DNA of 64,000 nt, taken from positions 38,328,228 to 38,392,227 of the forward strand of contig NC_063062.1 in the NCBI RefSeq assembly GCF_018812025.1, in the 5' to 3' direction. Below, one piece after another: positions 1-12,900 of this stretch. The notes under the pieces are model-generated. The model saw only the letters and a program-made list of their open reading frames with translations, ran no database searches and had not been told where the DNA came from. Numbering within the stretch: the first letter of the stretch is position 1; every line of letters starts with the position of its first letter. Source of the DNA: Megalobrama amblycephala. Its lineage: Eukaryota > Chordata > Actinopteri > Cypriniformes > Xenocyprididae. The translations under genes and the position numbers were made by a program.

Positions 1-780
1 CCAAACTGAGACCATCTGGCCAAGTTTCAAATCTCTAAGCCTTACGGTTTGGTCTACATGATCAGTTTTACGGCGGAAGAAAAATAATAAAATTCTTAAA
101 ATTACAATTACAAATATAGCTGCAAGCAGCGATGGCGGGCCCAAGCCCGGTTGCACCGCCAACATGGTGGCTTCAGGGCAACTGTGCACAGCAGGCAATA
201 TGCATTTAAAACCTCCCTGAACTATCGTTTGTGCAACAGTCTTATGCTCCAAAACCATGCTTTCATTAAATTTCAATATGTGTGGTATAAAAAATTATAA
301 AATGAATAAATAGAGTCAAATCACAGAACCTGCAAAGATGATTTTAATATCAGTCTCAGGTAATAGTAAGGTACATGTCTAAATTTTTCTGCTCACTTAT
401 GCAAGTTTATTTTAAACAGACACTTTTATAAAATCAAGTGAAATTTACTTAAATAGTGATTTTTTAATAAATTTGAATTATATCAATAAATAATTTAAAG
501 GCATGCATTGTACATGATGTTTGCAAACACAGCACATGACTTTCTATAACATCCATGTTGAGAAAACACACACTCTCCTTTGTAAAAACAAAACAAAACA
601 AAGATTTAGTCTTGTATGAATCAGAACATGAAATCACAGGTGTTGGTAATAATAATTGTAACTCAAATAACATTTGAAAAGTAGTAACGTCCAAATAGTG
701 ATATAATGTCATGGTTCAATTTCAAATGAGTGTGAAGTTATCATTTGCAGTTCAATATTTCTATAAGTTCATCAAAAATA

Positions 781-802
781 CACACACACACACACACACA
801 CA
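781..802. repeat. (CA)n microsatellite
   Basis: About eleven CA dinucleotides in a row. Confidence 0.95.
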
Positions 803-1797
803 GGTTTGTATTGCTGTCTTTGTGAGGACATTGCATAGACTTCCATTGATTTTAAATCGGGTCAATGATATTTTCTATCACCTAACCCAACCCCTACTCC
901 TGAAGGGCCTGGTTTACTTCAATCAAAGTTCTTTTTCGTTCTCATTTAGGAGTAAAATGACCTAAATGCTTGACCAGCGATAAACTGTAAATGAACTTCT
1001 GGCGCCACCCACACTGCTGAGGGAGACAATTAGATGAATATGTAAATATGCCCATGCACTTTCTTCTCAGTAACAAAATAAACACAACGAAAATGAGAAA
1101 ACAGCAAGCATTTATTATAGAAAGCATAAGAAAAGCATCTGATCATAACAGCATGGGAATGTTAGCACGAGCTCTAGCACTCCAGTCACGTCACGTCTTC
1201 ATGTAGCACTTTATTCAACAGATTGCTTAAAATCAAGCAGTTTTACAGTGTCAAACATGAAAAACAGTGTTAGTGCCTCATTGTTGACATATGTAATTGT
1301 ATATGTTCTTTAATTGACTGTGATCTGTTTTCCATGAAGTGGGAGGAGTAATATACACAGGTGTGCAATCATTAATAAAAAGGCCGCTGCTCTCTTGTGC
1401 GAGCGTGCAGGCTAAACGCCAGATAATGTCTGAGTTGTAAGTTAATCCTTCGTCATGTTACCGGTTACCTAGCTCTAATTGAGATGGCAGCGCCAACAAG
1501 CACAACTTCATTTTGTACTATAAAGCGGATATCCAGTTTGTTCATATTTTCACATCAGTTCATTCTTCAATTTTGTTTGAAGTATACCGGGGCCATAAAC
1601 CTACCCATCACAGAAACATGTAACCATCACTAGATTTAAATAAAAACATATTTTGGCTGATTTATAAGCCTTTTAAAATAGTGAGGACCAGTCAAATGTC
1701 CTCACTAGTGGGTTGTGAAAGTATTCCACAGAATAAGTGAGGACATTTGGTCCTCATAGTCAAAACAAGTACAGAGAGGGACACAGACAGAGACCCT

Positions 1798-1803
1798 CAC
1801 ACA

Positions 1804-1853
<50 letters not shown>
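1798..1853. repeat. (CA)n microsatellite with CG interruption
   Basis: About 55 bases of CA repeat interrupted by a short CGCGCG block near 1,815. Confidence 0.95.
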
Positions 1854-1854
<1 letters not shown>

Positions 1855-3786
1855 TCTCACGCACACACAGAGTCAGACTGAGAGAGTGAGGAGGGAGTGA
1901 GGGGGAGGGGGGTGCCACAGAGAGAGGGTGAAAAAATCCACATTTAAACCAAAATATTGGACTTCCTGTTGGTCAGAGCTAATGACTGTAAATTAGAAAG
2001 TTGTCCGGCTTAATGAGAACAATATGTGTGTCGAGTTTGGTGACTGTAGGTTAAACTAACCCCCCACTTTTTTCAAAAGGTGGCGCTATAGAGGCCCTCC
2101 TTCCTGCCCGTTTTTGAGGCTTTGCCCATGTCTACTGGATGACAATCCTGACATATGAGTCGAGTTTCATGCAATTTGAAGCATGCTAAGTGTCTCAAAC
2201 CCATCCAAAACAAATATTGAAGTTTGATCTGTTACTATGGCAACAGTGTTAGAAAAATATTAAAAATCTTTTTACAGGTCTTCATTTGTTGACATTATTC
2301 TAATGACGTTTGAAGCAAATTGGGTAAAAATTTGAGTGATCTTAAAGCATTTTGAAAGTAACACACTTCCTGCTGCCACTTGATGGCGCTATAACTTTGA
2401 CTCACAATAGTCACATCCATGTGATCGGCTTCTTACAATAAGCACACCGCTGAAGTTTTATAAACATCAATCAATGTATGCAGAGGTTATAACACATTTC
2501 CTGTTTCCCTTTTCTCGCCATAAATTCGTTGCCTCGCCACGACCAAACTGTTCGAGATATCAAAAATCCACTCGCAGTTTTACATCCTCAATGTCTTGAC
2601 TTCATGCTGACCGACTTTGGTGGTGATCGGATTAGTCGCCTAGGAGGAGTATATCAAATTCCAGAGCGTGCGTTTTTCAAACAACCCATAATAGCTGACT
2701 TCCTGTTGAGGTGGCATATAACTTAGAGCATGAAAGTTGTTCGGCCTGATGAGGTCTATATGAGTACAGAGTTTCAAACAAATACATGCAAGCATGTTTG
2801 ATACATGGACCAGGTTTTGTAAACACCATTCAAGGAGGCGCTGTCGAGCCCCCCTGCCACAGCCGGGTCCCATCCTTTGTGGCATCCTAATGGCCGCAGA
2901 TTCCAATGTGTGTGCCAATTTTCAAGAGTTTTGAGCATGTTAAAGCCCCCCAAAAGCCCCGGATGATGGAAAAAAAAATAATTCTCCTTAGAAAAACAAA
3001 AGGGCCCTTCACCATTACATTGGCTTGGGCCCTAATTACAGAGTTTCAGCACTACGTGTTTGAACCCCTAATAAACTATTTTAAAATAAAAACAACCAAA
3101 ATAAAACATACTAAAATGGTGACATTTTATTTGTTTGCCTGCATGTGACCATTAACCAACATCAGATGTGAACATGCAGATGTGTGTCAAATTGTTGAAA
3201 TGTTAACTTCAATTTCAGAGGCATTTAAAGAACTTTTGAGTCACAGGTGGACCTTTTTTCTTCTTCTTTCTTTTCCTTGAGAATTTGTCTATCTTTATGA
3301 GTATTCATCATTCTGGTTTGTGAAGCACCCCTTGAGGAAGAATATCTTACCACAGTATCAGTCAGGGGCGTTTAGGGTTGGAAGAGAGAAGTCATATCAC
3401 ACAGAGCCAGCGATCGAGTGCTTATTTACCAGTAAACTGGATGCATTTTTACTGTTCATAACTCTTTGTCACATATCTTTATATCTTTCTAATTAACTTT
3501 GGTGCTTGTCTGTCATGAGAGTATTTTAGCACACATCACTGCAGGTTATTATTTCTAATCGACGTGATCACTGGTGAATGTTTCTGAACAGAACTTGCTC
3601 ATCTTTATTCTCTTAAGCAGTAACTCTGATCAGTTTAGTTTATAGATGTTTGTAAATCCTTCTATTCTATTCAATTCTTTTTTTGTATATGTTTACTGCA
3701 ATTATTGTACAACAATATTATAGAAATGCATATAACTACTACTACTTTTTCTTCTTCTTTTCAAACTGGTCCTGATTGTATTCCAG

Positions 3787-5162
3787 GTGTGTTTAGTGAT
3801 GATGGAGTGAAGAAAAGGTCAGCGATGAAGGGAAAATCTGTCACTCTACAGACTAGAATTACTTATAAACCAGAAGACGATGTAATCGAGTGGACGTTTG
3901 GACCTCAAGACACTGCTTTAGCAAAAACTGACATAAAGAATAAAATATTAATTTATAACAAAGATGATGTGAGATTTAAAGACAGACTGCAACTGAACCC
4001 CATATCTGGAGATCTCACAGTCAAGAACATCAACACTGAAGTGTCAGGAGTTTATAAAGTGAAGATCATCAAGAGAACATATACATTACAGAAGATCTTC
4101 AGTGTTACTCTCAATTGTGAGTGCTTCAAGTCTTTAGATGTGTGCTCTGTGAACAATGTTATGGTGAAATAAGTTGGAAAAGATGCATCTGTTAAGATCA
4201 GATCTTCACTCAGGTTATACAGAGCTGATGTTTATAGTGTTTGTTATAGATCCGACACTTTCACACTAATGTCTGTCTTTATTGTCACAGATCCACGTCC
4301 GTTTTCAGGTTCTAAAGTTAAAAAAATTGTGTCAGGAATATGTGGGTCCATTGCTCTGGTTTGTGCTGCAGCTGTTTTTTACTGGAAGAAGTATAGACAA
4401 TCAAGACAAATGTGTAAGTATCACATACAGATCATTTAGCAAGAGACAAATATGAAGATATTTTGTTTTTTAAATAAATAACCATAATCAAGTTTTTTTT
4501 GTTTTGTTTTGTTTCCACAAGCTGTAATTAACAGTGTTTCTGTTTTTAATGAAGAATAACAGAAGACTGTCACTGATACTGTGAGCTTCTGTCTGTAGAA
4601 AAATCAAACAGCTATCGCAGACATGATCTGTCTTTTATTTCAGCAGCATTTGGTGTTTGTGTATTTAGTGACTTTATCAAGTTTATTCAGATATTAATAA
4701 CCTTGACAAGAAACACCATCAATATAGACATTTTAAAGGCTGAACTGATCTTGATTCTTCTGAAGAACTTCTGAACTTCATTAATACAAATATAATGACA
4801 GAAATGACCTTGATCTGGTTTTAATTATTAATTTTTTAATCTTTTTTCTGACTTCACTATCCTTACAAATATTCTCTGTGCGACACACTGGCTTTTATTC
4901 AGATATTAATGTTGTGACATTGAAAATGTAATTTTTACACTCCTGGCTCTCTTTACAACAGTTACTGTTAATGTATTGGTCAGCTGAGAGAATAAATTTA
5001 TCAATAACAAATTGTGTAATTGTTACAGCAGGACTCTGAATCTGTGTTGATAACACTCAGCATGTTAATGTTAATTTAATGTTATTTCTCCTTTTTTAAT
5101 TTTTTCTTCTATATTTTCTCACAGATGCTGATGATGGTCAAGAAGCTGAAAGCACGTTTTGA
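3787..5162 (+). CDS. CD2/SLAM-like single-Ig membrane receptor (gene 1), 5' exon not found
   Basis: Three exons fit in phase: 3787-4116 (Ig V-type domain, phase 1 to 1), 4291-4413 (short stalk, transmembrane segment, basic stop-transfer) and 5125-5162 (tail, TGA at 5160-5162). Acceptors end in AG and donors are GTGAGT and GTAAGT. The Ig exon begins GVFSDDG and keeps the core Trp (VIEWTFG) and an SGVY motif, but has no cysteine at all, as in the first domain of CD2/SLAM family receptors. The membrane segment is about 20 residues (SGICGSIALVCAAAVFYW) followed by KKYRQSRQ. The tail is short (YADDGQEAESTF) with one Tyr and no clear ITIM or ITSM. An AATAAA lies at 5292. A signal-peptide exon, expected upstream in phase 1, was not found between 3,050 and 3,780, so the gene may be partial or a pseudogene. 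Family assignment is inference from exon pattern and motifs. Confidence 0.7.
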
Positions 5163-6125
5163 AAACTCCCAACAGCAGTATCTTGTATTCACCACGACAG
5201 AATACATATTAACAGTGGTTGAAGTTTACCCATGTGTGCTTTTGACATGTGAAAGTGATGAGTGAGAATATCATTTGATTTGGCATTGTTAAATAAATGT
5301 GCTTTCATTTATTATGAAGTTGATGTAACACTTAAAACACGTAAAACAGTGAAAAGAGTATTATGTCTGAAACCTCAGTATTCAAAAAAAGAGTAGGCAA
5401 GAAACACCCCAATAATAAAGTGTAAATGCCATAAGTGCTTCTCTGCCGCCATCTAGTGGTAATCTCATGTCTTTTTTAAAGTTTTGTTTGCCTAGAAGTG
5501 TTATTTTTCCTTAATCTTTAAACTTTTAGTAGTCATATACAGTGATATATTCCTGTATTAAGAGTCAAGACTGATTTAATGTAATTTAGCATGTGTGCTC
5601 TGTATGAACACTTGATAATTGTTACACTTTTACAGAATTTAGCAGAAATAATCTCATGCTAAACTTAACATGTGAATACTTTTGTTCTTGTTTACTTGTT
5701 TTTTATTTGATACTCTTGCACTGTTACTTTCCACATTTTATATTCTTCAGTTGTAAAACCTGCTGAAGCTCAAAAGGAATAAACAGAAATTTGCAGGAGA
5801 TTCATCAATAGATGCTGATTATGAATCAGTGTTTGTTTCTCACACTGAACGAGGATCTTGTGTTTGTGTATAATGGAGAAGTTTCTCTCTCTTTTATAGT
5901 CTAAGGATTTTTATTATGAAATTTAAGTATGAGAGAATGTCCAAATGTGTCCAATGTGTGTCCAAAACCACATACTTCCCTAGTATGAAAAGAGCAGTAG
6001 GCGAGCGAATAAGTATGTCTGAATCCCTAGTATTCATAAAAGTAGGTGAGAATTACCTGGTGACATACACTAATTCTCGCGAGATTCTGACGTGCGATAC
6101 TTGCCTAGGCAATAAATACCCAATA
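5163..6125. other. Intergenic segment after gene 1
   Basis: 3' UTR and flank of gene 1. The stretch 5,300-5,530 recurs at 17,580-17,770 as part of the tandem duplication, and its 'TGCCGCCATCTAGTGG' section recurs again at 6,594-6,710, on the far side of the inserted LINE fragment. No coding region is supported. Confidence 0.5.
5292..5297 (+). promoter_or_regulatory. Polyadenylation signal of gene 1
   Basis: AATAAA 130 bases after the gene 1 stop codon; position is appropriate for a short 3' UTR. Confidence 0.55.
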
Positions 6126-6583
6126 ATAAAGTGATTATTCATTGTATTTACCCAGTTAATCAGGTTATAAAAAGATTTAAGAAAGATATTGATTTGAAAT
6201 GTCTGTTTTGTAATCTGTATGATGAGACTATTTATCATCTCTTTTTGAGTGTATTTGCACTAAATTGTTCTGGTGTGATTTTGAGTTGTTTTTTTTAAGA
6301 TCATCTCTGGAACTTACATTAATCTGGAGGACAAAAATATTTTATTTTTTTCATGATAAGCCTTTAGAAAAGAAAATTAGTTTTGTTTATTATTTTAGGG
6401 AAATATCATATTCATAAATGTCGGTGGGCAAAAAATACACCTAGTTTAATACAGTTTAAATTTGAGATTTGTCATTAAATCATTGGAGGGTGTAATGTAA
6501 TGTTTTGCAATGTATGTTTTTACTGAATTTCTTGCTTCTGTTATTTTTTGTTACTGAATAAAGCATTTTTTAAAAAAAAAAGA
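6126..6583 (+). mobile_element. 5'-truncated L1/Tx1-type LINE fragment (3' end)
   Basis: In one plus frame the segment reads like the C-terminal zinc-knuckle region of an L1/Tx1 ORF2 (CLFCNLYDETIYHLF, compare CVFCQISPETINHLF near 63,500), then decays through stops. It ends in AATAAAGCATTTTTT plus a run of A. The flanking 'CCCAATAATAAAGTG' and 'AAAGTGTAAATGCC' sequences resemble a duplicated site. A dead, severely 5'-truncated insertion. Confidence 0.6.
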
Positions 6584-9500
6584 CTGCAGCTCAAAAGTGT
6601 AAATGCCATAAGTCCTTCTCTGCCGCCATCTAGTGGTAATTTCATGTCCCTTTTTAAGTTTTGTTTGCCTAGAAGTGTTAGATTTCCTTAATCTTTTAGT
6701 TTTACAAATCATCACATTAAAATAGGATCATATTTAGAGGTTTTAAGTGCTGGAAAAAGTGTGAAGAACTCTAAAAAGTCCTTGAAAAATGCTTGAATTT
6801 CACTTTCAAAAGTTTGTATGAACCCTGAAATTAATGAATGCAAAAGTGTTCGAGTATTTCTACCACAATACCACAGTTTCAGTAAGAATTACTGCATTAA
6901 AGGAACACTCCACTGTTTTTTGAAAACAGGCTCATTTTTCAACTCCCCTAGAGTTAAGCGCTGCACAGCTTAAATGAGTAGCGCAGTTTCGTTTCACTTT
7001 CGTTTGATGTTTCTCATATGCAACAGAAATGGCAGCTCTGATCAGTTGTGCAATGTGGTGCTCGCACCAGTGTGGCCTCTGACAAAATTTAGTCACTCTG
7101 GCAGAAAAAAAAGATCAAAATCCAACCATTTATTCAGTCTGGAGCCCTGAAATTAATTACTTTTTTAGAGTAATATACTGACCCAACACTGTTAGTCGCA
7201 CATTCAACTAATTAATTGTTCTTGTTTGACAAAAAAACAAGAACAAACACACACAGGATACTGAACAACTATTTATTGTCTTGTTGAATAAAAACCTGTT
7301 TGCCCCGTCGCCCAGTTTGTTTGTGGGCAGCCAATGAAGACCATATGCTGGAATTATGCAGATTTTTCACAAACCCGCACAGTAAAGTTTCACTTTAATT
7401 ACTGGCGACTAATTTCAGGCACTTCAGAATGTTTTCTTTGCTTTAATTACACACTGTATGACAGATAATATCTGAAAAAGTATAAAAATATGTATTTTTA
7501 TAAAATAGTATTTTATATAAAATAGATTTTTAAACTGTTTATTTAATTAAATTTTGAAATGTATCCAAATAAAACAATAATAGAGTTAATTTATCATTTT
7601 AAATTGCCTTTAAAAACAGCATTTGCACTTGCTTTACTTTGCTCTTTTGTCAAACAGGAAGCAGTGCTCTGAAATTGTCCAACAATATACCACTTTATAC
7701 CAGTGTTGTAGCACTTGAACTGAAGAAGATTTGGACTCAAGTCTGTCTCAAGTGTGAGTCAAAGGCTACTTTCAGGAGCACTTGGACATAAAAAAATATA
7801 GTCTTGGATTCTGGCTTAAGTCCGAGTTCAGTCCTGAGTACAATTGCATGTTGTGAACTACATGACGTCAGGCAAAAAGAACAATAAAGAGGGATTGTAG
7901 AGAGATGCTTTTACTAGCTGATCCAACAAAGAGGGTGTTGGTCATTCAACAACTGAACCCCTTTAGCAGGAAGTACAATCTCAACTATTGACTCGCTGTG
8001 GATCTGAAGACTAACTCTCATGCATAGTTTTTAGATAGCAAGCTATAAAAATTACTATTGATAAATGAAAATTAACAACTAATTTATGGTTTTCGGTTTT
8101 ATGTTAATTTTTGTCACCGTAGTTTAATGAGATAAATTTTAATTTTAAAATTTTGAAAGCAAATGTTTTCAAATTTGCAGAACTATCTTTGGCTTTTAGT
8201 ATTACAGGAAACAGACATGTTTATTTCAGCAGAGACACACTGAGCCCTGATACATGTGTTTAGAGTTATTTTTGAGTGAAGTGTCAAGATCTTATCTGCT
8301 CTCTCTCTCTGGTCATTGTGGACATGTTATGACAAGCACTTTTATTTCTTTTGTAGGTCAGGTCATGTGCAAAAGCCAAATAATCTGTAGATAATGTCAG
8401 TCAAAATTATTCAACCCCCTCTGTAAATCAGGTTTATTGGCAAAAAGTACAGTCTGTTCAGTGAATGAACTCATGAAACAAAAGTAATTGAAATAGCTCA
8501 ACACAAGGAATATTTAGGCGGTTTCCTCAAATTTAACTGAAAATTCAACATTTAATGACTTCTGCAGTCTGAAGATCACCAGCTTAAACCAGCTACTTCC
8601 ATATTAAACCAGCTAAGACCAGCCAAGACTGGTTTATTTCCAGCAGGGAGGTAAATGCCGTCATGCCTGTTAAACAGCAATATTGGTGCTCGAGCCTCTG
8701 ACCTTTTTCAAAATTAATCAAGTGTCCCTCTCAGACAAATAGCAATGATAATAATGTGGTTAATAAAACAAAATCCATTTGAATTATAATTAACATGAAA
8801 ATGTGTACAATAGTAACGAGTCGCTCAAAAGTCTGAAAATTCCTGTTTATTTTTACATATTCGTCAGTTTGAGGCATTGCTATGAGTCTGAAGTGAGCTA
8901 CACCACAGTCGCACAATTTCAATGTCACACCACTTGACACTCTTTCAGCCTTTATCTGAAAACATTTTCCCTGAAGTTTGAATCACAATAGTTTTAAAGA
9001 GCTCAATAATATCCATACCTGTAAAGGAGGACTGATCTTACCTGTTCGGTGTGATGACGTTTAATGTCACTGACAGCCTTTGTTGTCCCATTTAGACACT
9101 TGTTAGCAACCATCATTTTCAAGACACATAACGGCTTTAAAAAAAATCATGGGGAGGTTAATACTGATGATTTAATGTTGTAGAATAAAACATGACATCA
9201 CCTACCTTTTAAAGCCATTTAAAGGGTTAGTTCACCCAAAAATGACAATTCTGTCATTTATTACTCACCCTCATGTCGTTCCACACCTGTAAGACCTTCA
9301 TTAATCTTAAGAACACAAATAAAGATATTTTTGATGAAATACAATGGCTCAGTGAGGCCTGCATAGCCAGCAATGACATTTCCTCTCTCAAGATCCATTA
9401 ATGTAATAAAAACATATTTAAATCAGTTCATGTGAGTACAGAGTACAGAGTAAAAGGTCAAAACTCCTTAGGCTGGTTTTAATGGACAAAAATATTTCAC

Positions 9501-9770
9501 TTTATATATTTACTTTAACTATTTGAAATCATTTATCTTGTGTAAGCAGTGATGATGTAATGTGTGGCCATGCAGAATAAAGTTCCAAAGACACTTTCTC
9601 ATTTAATATTTTTATTACTATTATTGCCATTTTTACAGTGAAAGAAAGGAACTGGCCTTATGACTACAAATTAGTCACCTATTGTCTGTGTTGGATTTGT
9701 TAATTCCTTTTAATCTGTTGGCCAGCAGCACATAAGCTCTTACCTTTTGGCACTAGCATTACTCTTAGCG
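6584..9770. other. Intergenic region with repeat fragments, no gene seen
   Basis: AT-rich sequence without supported coding. Recognisable pieces are a single MITE-like end near 6,900 (AAAGGAACACTCCACT), a short AACCAGCT-type tandem motif at 8,578-8,648, and a TTAAAGGGTTAGTTCACC-type MITE end at about 9,219. The stretch 8,860-9,130 is duplicated at 18,490-18,760. Part of the duplicated unit upstream of gene 2. Confidence 0.5.
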
Positions 9771-9998
9771 CTTTGTTTCTTGATCTCCTCCCCGTTGCTT
9801 CCTGTCTCTCATCTGTCCTGTCAAATAAAGGCAAAAAATTACCCTTCCCCTCTTGCCATAAAACAACAACAAACTCTCCGCCTAAAGCTAAGAGATCTGT
9901 AACTGCGCTACATGTTTCCTTTGTGACTAGAACTGAAGAGTGTTAATTTTATTGTTTATATAGTTAATATTAGTATTCTGTGAGCTTTTCAGCTGGAA
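9770..9998 (+). promoter_or_regulatory. Conserved 5' flank of gene 2 (probable promoter region)
   Basis: The 230 bases before the start codon are strongly conserved with the 5' flank of gene 3 (about 19,365-19,594), including a TTCCTGTCTCTCATCTGTCC block and GAGCTTTTCAGCTGGAA directly before the ATG. GCTTCCTG-type sites would suit ETS factors of leukocytes. Promoter function is inferred only from position and conservation between paralogs. Confidence 0.35.
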
Positions 9999-12900
9999 AT
10001 GGTTGACGCATTATTTGTGCTCAGTTTGTGGCATATGATTGGTGAGTTACAAGTGTTTTTCTATTATAAAAAAGTATTAGTGCAGTCTCACTATTTAAAT
10101 CAGCATTTGCTGTTCATTGCAGACAAAGATGGAGTTTGAGGTCTGTGAAGCTGCATTATAGACAAATGTTCATTTTAAAGATTATGAGATCAATCTTTAG
10201 TGTGTCAAAATTCTAAGAAATCCAAAGTGTTAAAGTCCCCCTGTGGTGAAAATCAAGTTTTTAATGTTGTCTATATGTCCATGTGGTTTTTAATATGCTT
10301 TAAGACAAACTATGTGCAAATTCAGCACCATTTCTGAGTATTTAAAACTGCAGTGAGTCAGTTTAAAATCGCTGGCATTTCTGATGTCACAAACTACCTT
10401 GAATCCAATCATGTCAACGTGCCGACGGGGTTTAGCATATCAATAACCATGACTGATCTGAAGCAGAAGAGTCTCTAGAGAATATCACGGTATATTTTTC
10501 TGTTTATATAAAAATCTGGTATATTTGGCAATATAGCAGGTGTATGATGTATATAATGATGTTATTATGAATTACATGCCTTTCTCCAATGATGTTCTGA
10601 GTTGTTCAAAGTGTTTCTAAGGACACTGATTGTTGAAGGCAGCTGTCTGACTTGCGAACAGGAACATGGTTTGTGTAACATTAACAACACATTATTAACT
10701 GTTTGATATTGTAGTCAAGCAAAAGGCTAATCATTTTAATTACTGTTATGTGTCTGGTGTTGTAAAAAGTGAGTGGAGGCGGGGCTAATTAACATATTCA
10801 TAGATCCACATATAATAAATGAGGCAAGGGTGTAGAGTTACATTCTAGCTATTTTAAGGCATGAACAATTTTTTCACAGGAAATGTGAAAAAAAATGTGT
10901 CATTTTGGTGATCAAACATGAGTTTTAAGGGATAAAATTATTGACTACAGGGGGACTTTAAGACTAGGTCTCAGCTCCTAAATTATTTCAGTGCTGGAGA
11001 GGTCTCCATAACCTAGTTAGGAGTCACAAGATGGCAGCAGAGAGGAGACTGCACACTTTCCAACAAAGATATTGCATTGGAGTTGATGACAGGGAGTTAA
11101 TAAAACGATAAGCTTGATCGTCAAGGTTTTTTTTTTTCTTCTTGTAACTGACCTAGTAAGAAACCCCACTCTAAATAAATACTCTATCTGCAGAAATAAT
11201 TACACTTTTGGCGACTGTAAAAATGCAGCAGTGCATCAGTGATGACTCGAGCCTCTCAGCCCACAGGAAGCAGAGTCTTAAATAGCACTATTGTGGCTCT
11301 AACCACACCAAACATACAATAAAACAAAAGAAGCTCACAGGAAAAAAGCATATATTGACTGCAACTTAATCAGTTATTAATATTTCATTGGTCCTCTCTT
11401 GATTTTGCATGTGTTCATAATTTCTTTGCCTAAAATGATGTCCGCACAATGTGACGTTTCATTGTTATCACAAATAAAACAATTGACTCCAAGCACAACT
11501 ACACAATATGCTTACAAAATCTTTAAGACATTTTTAAGAATATTTGAATAAAGGGTGAATATGTACATTTTCCTAGTCCGAACATCACTTTTGGCCATTA
11601 CTGTATGTCAGTTCATTGAATTTCCAACTTCAGACCATGCAGCAAAAGCAAGCCACTTATATGAGGATTTCGAGCTTCCCTTGTTGGAGTCATTGATGAA
11701 ACTCATGTTCACATCATCACAATGAAGAGACATATATCAATAGAAAAGGATTCCACAGCATCAATACTAATTTGTGAAAATTTTGCAAACTGCAATTCTA
11801 AATATTAAAGTTTCAGTGTCTTCATTAATGATTTTATTATAATTACATTAAATGATTGGTGTGGTGCTGCAGTGACTTCACCCTTGTAGGCTCACTATAT
11901 TGGCTGATTCAGAGGTTGAGAGCGGACATTTTGGGTTGATATCATTGTAGTCCTTAGTTCACAACACTTAAAGGATTAGTCCATTTTTAAATAAACTTTT
12001 CCTGATAATTTACTCACCCCCATGTCATCCAAGATGTCTTTCTTTCGTCAGTCGAAAAGAAATGAAGGTTTTTGATGAAAACATTCCAGGATTATTCTCC
12101 ATATAGTGAACTTCAATGGCCTCCAAACAGTTGAAGGTCAAAATTACAGTTTCAGTGCAGCTTCAAAGAGCTTTAAACGATACCAGACGAGGAATAAGGG
12201 TCTTATCTAGAGAAACCATCTGTCATTTTTGAAAAAAAAAAACCAACTGTATACTTTATAAACACAAAATATCTCCATGAACGTATTTCCGGTTTTCGCA
12301 TTCTTCAAAACACTTATGCTGTATGTCCTACGCCTTCCCTATTCTACTTACGGAACGAACGCGGCACCAGTTCAGTTTTTTTCCATAAATAGAATAGGGA
12401 AGGCAATGTCTCTGCCGCTTATTCCTCATCTGGTATCGTTTAAAGCCCTTTGAAGCTGCACTGAAACTGTAATTTTGTCCTTCAACCGTTTGGAGTCCAG
12501 TGAAGTCCACTATATGGAGAATAATCCTGGAATGTTTTCCTCAAAAACCTTAATTTCTTTTCAACTGAAGAAAGAAAGAGATGAACATCTTGGATGACAT
12601 GGGGGTGAGTAAATTATCAGGACAATTGTATTTGAAAGTGAACTAATCCTTTAAGTGTCACCTCAGTCAGCACTTAAGATTTAGTCTTACACTTTGCTGA
12701 TAAGTCTCCTACTCTACTCCTACTTTTTTTTTTTACTAAGAATCTTGATTCACCTCCAGTCAAAATAATGCAAAGCTTTACATTACATTTAAATCATATA
12801 AAGCTCAAGAAACTAAATCTGTTCAACATTAAACTGAGTTCATCTGTGTCTTTTTTGTTCTCCAGGTGTGTTTACGTTTGCTGAGACAAATGAAGTGAAA

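Larger units (their letters stand above)
1..3050. repeat. Unclassified long interspersed repeat, no gene
   Basis: No credible coding region is seen. Near 115-150 there is a motif of the form AGCTGCAAGCAGCGATG followed by GGGCCCAAGC, and near 3,000-3,040 a matching GGGCCC-rich end. Between them are phrases such as 'GTGGCGCTATAGAG' that I recall as common in fish interspersed repeats. The part before 115 resembles the tail of another copy. Family assignment is not possible by eye; short ORFs here are treated as chance. Confidence 0.4.
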
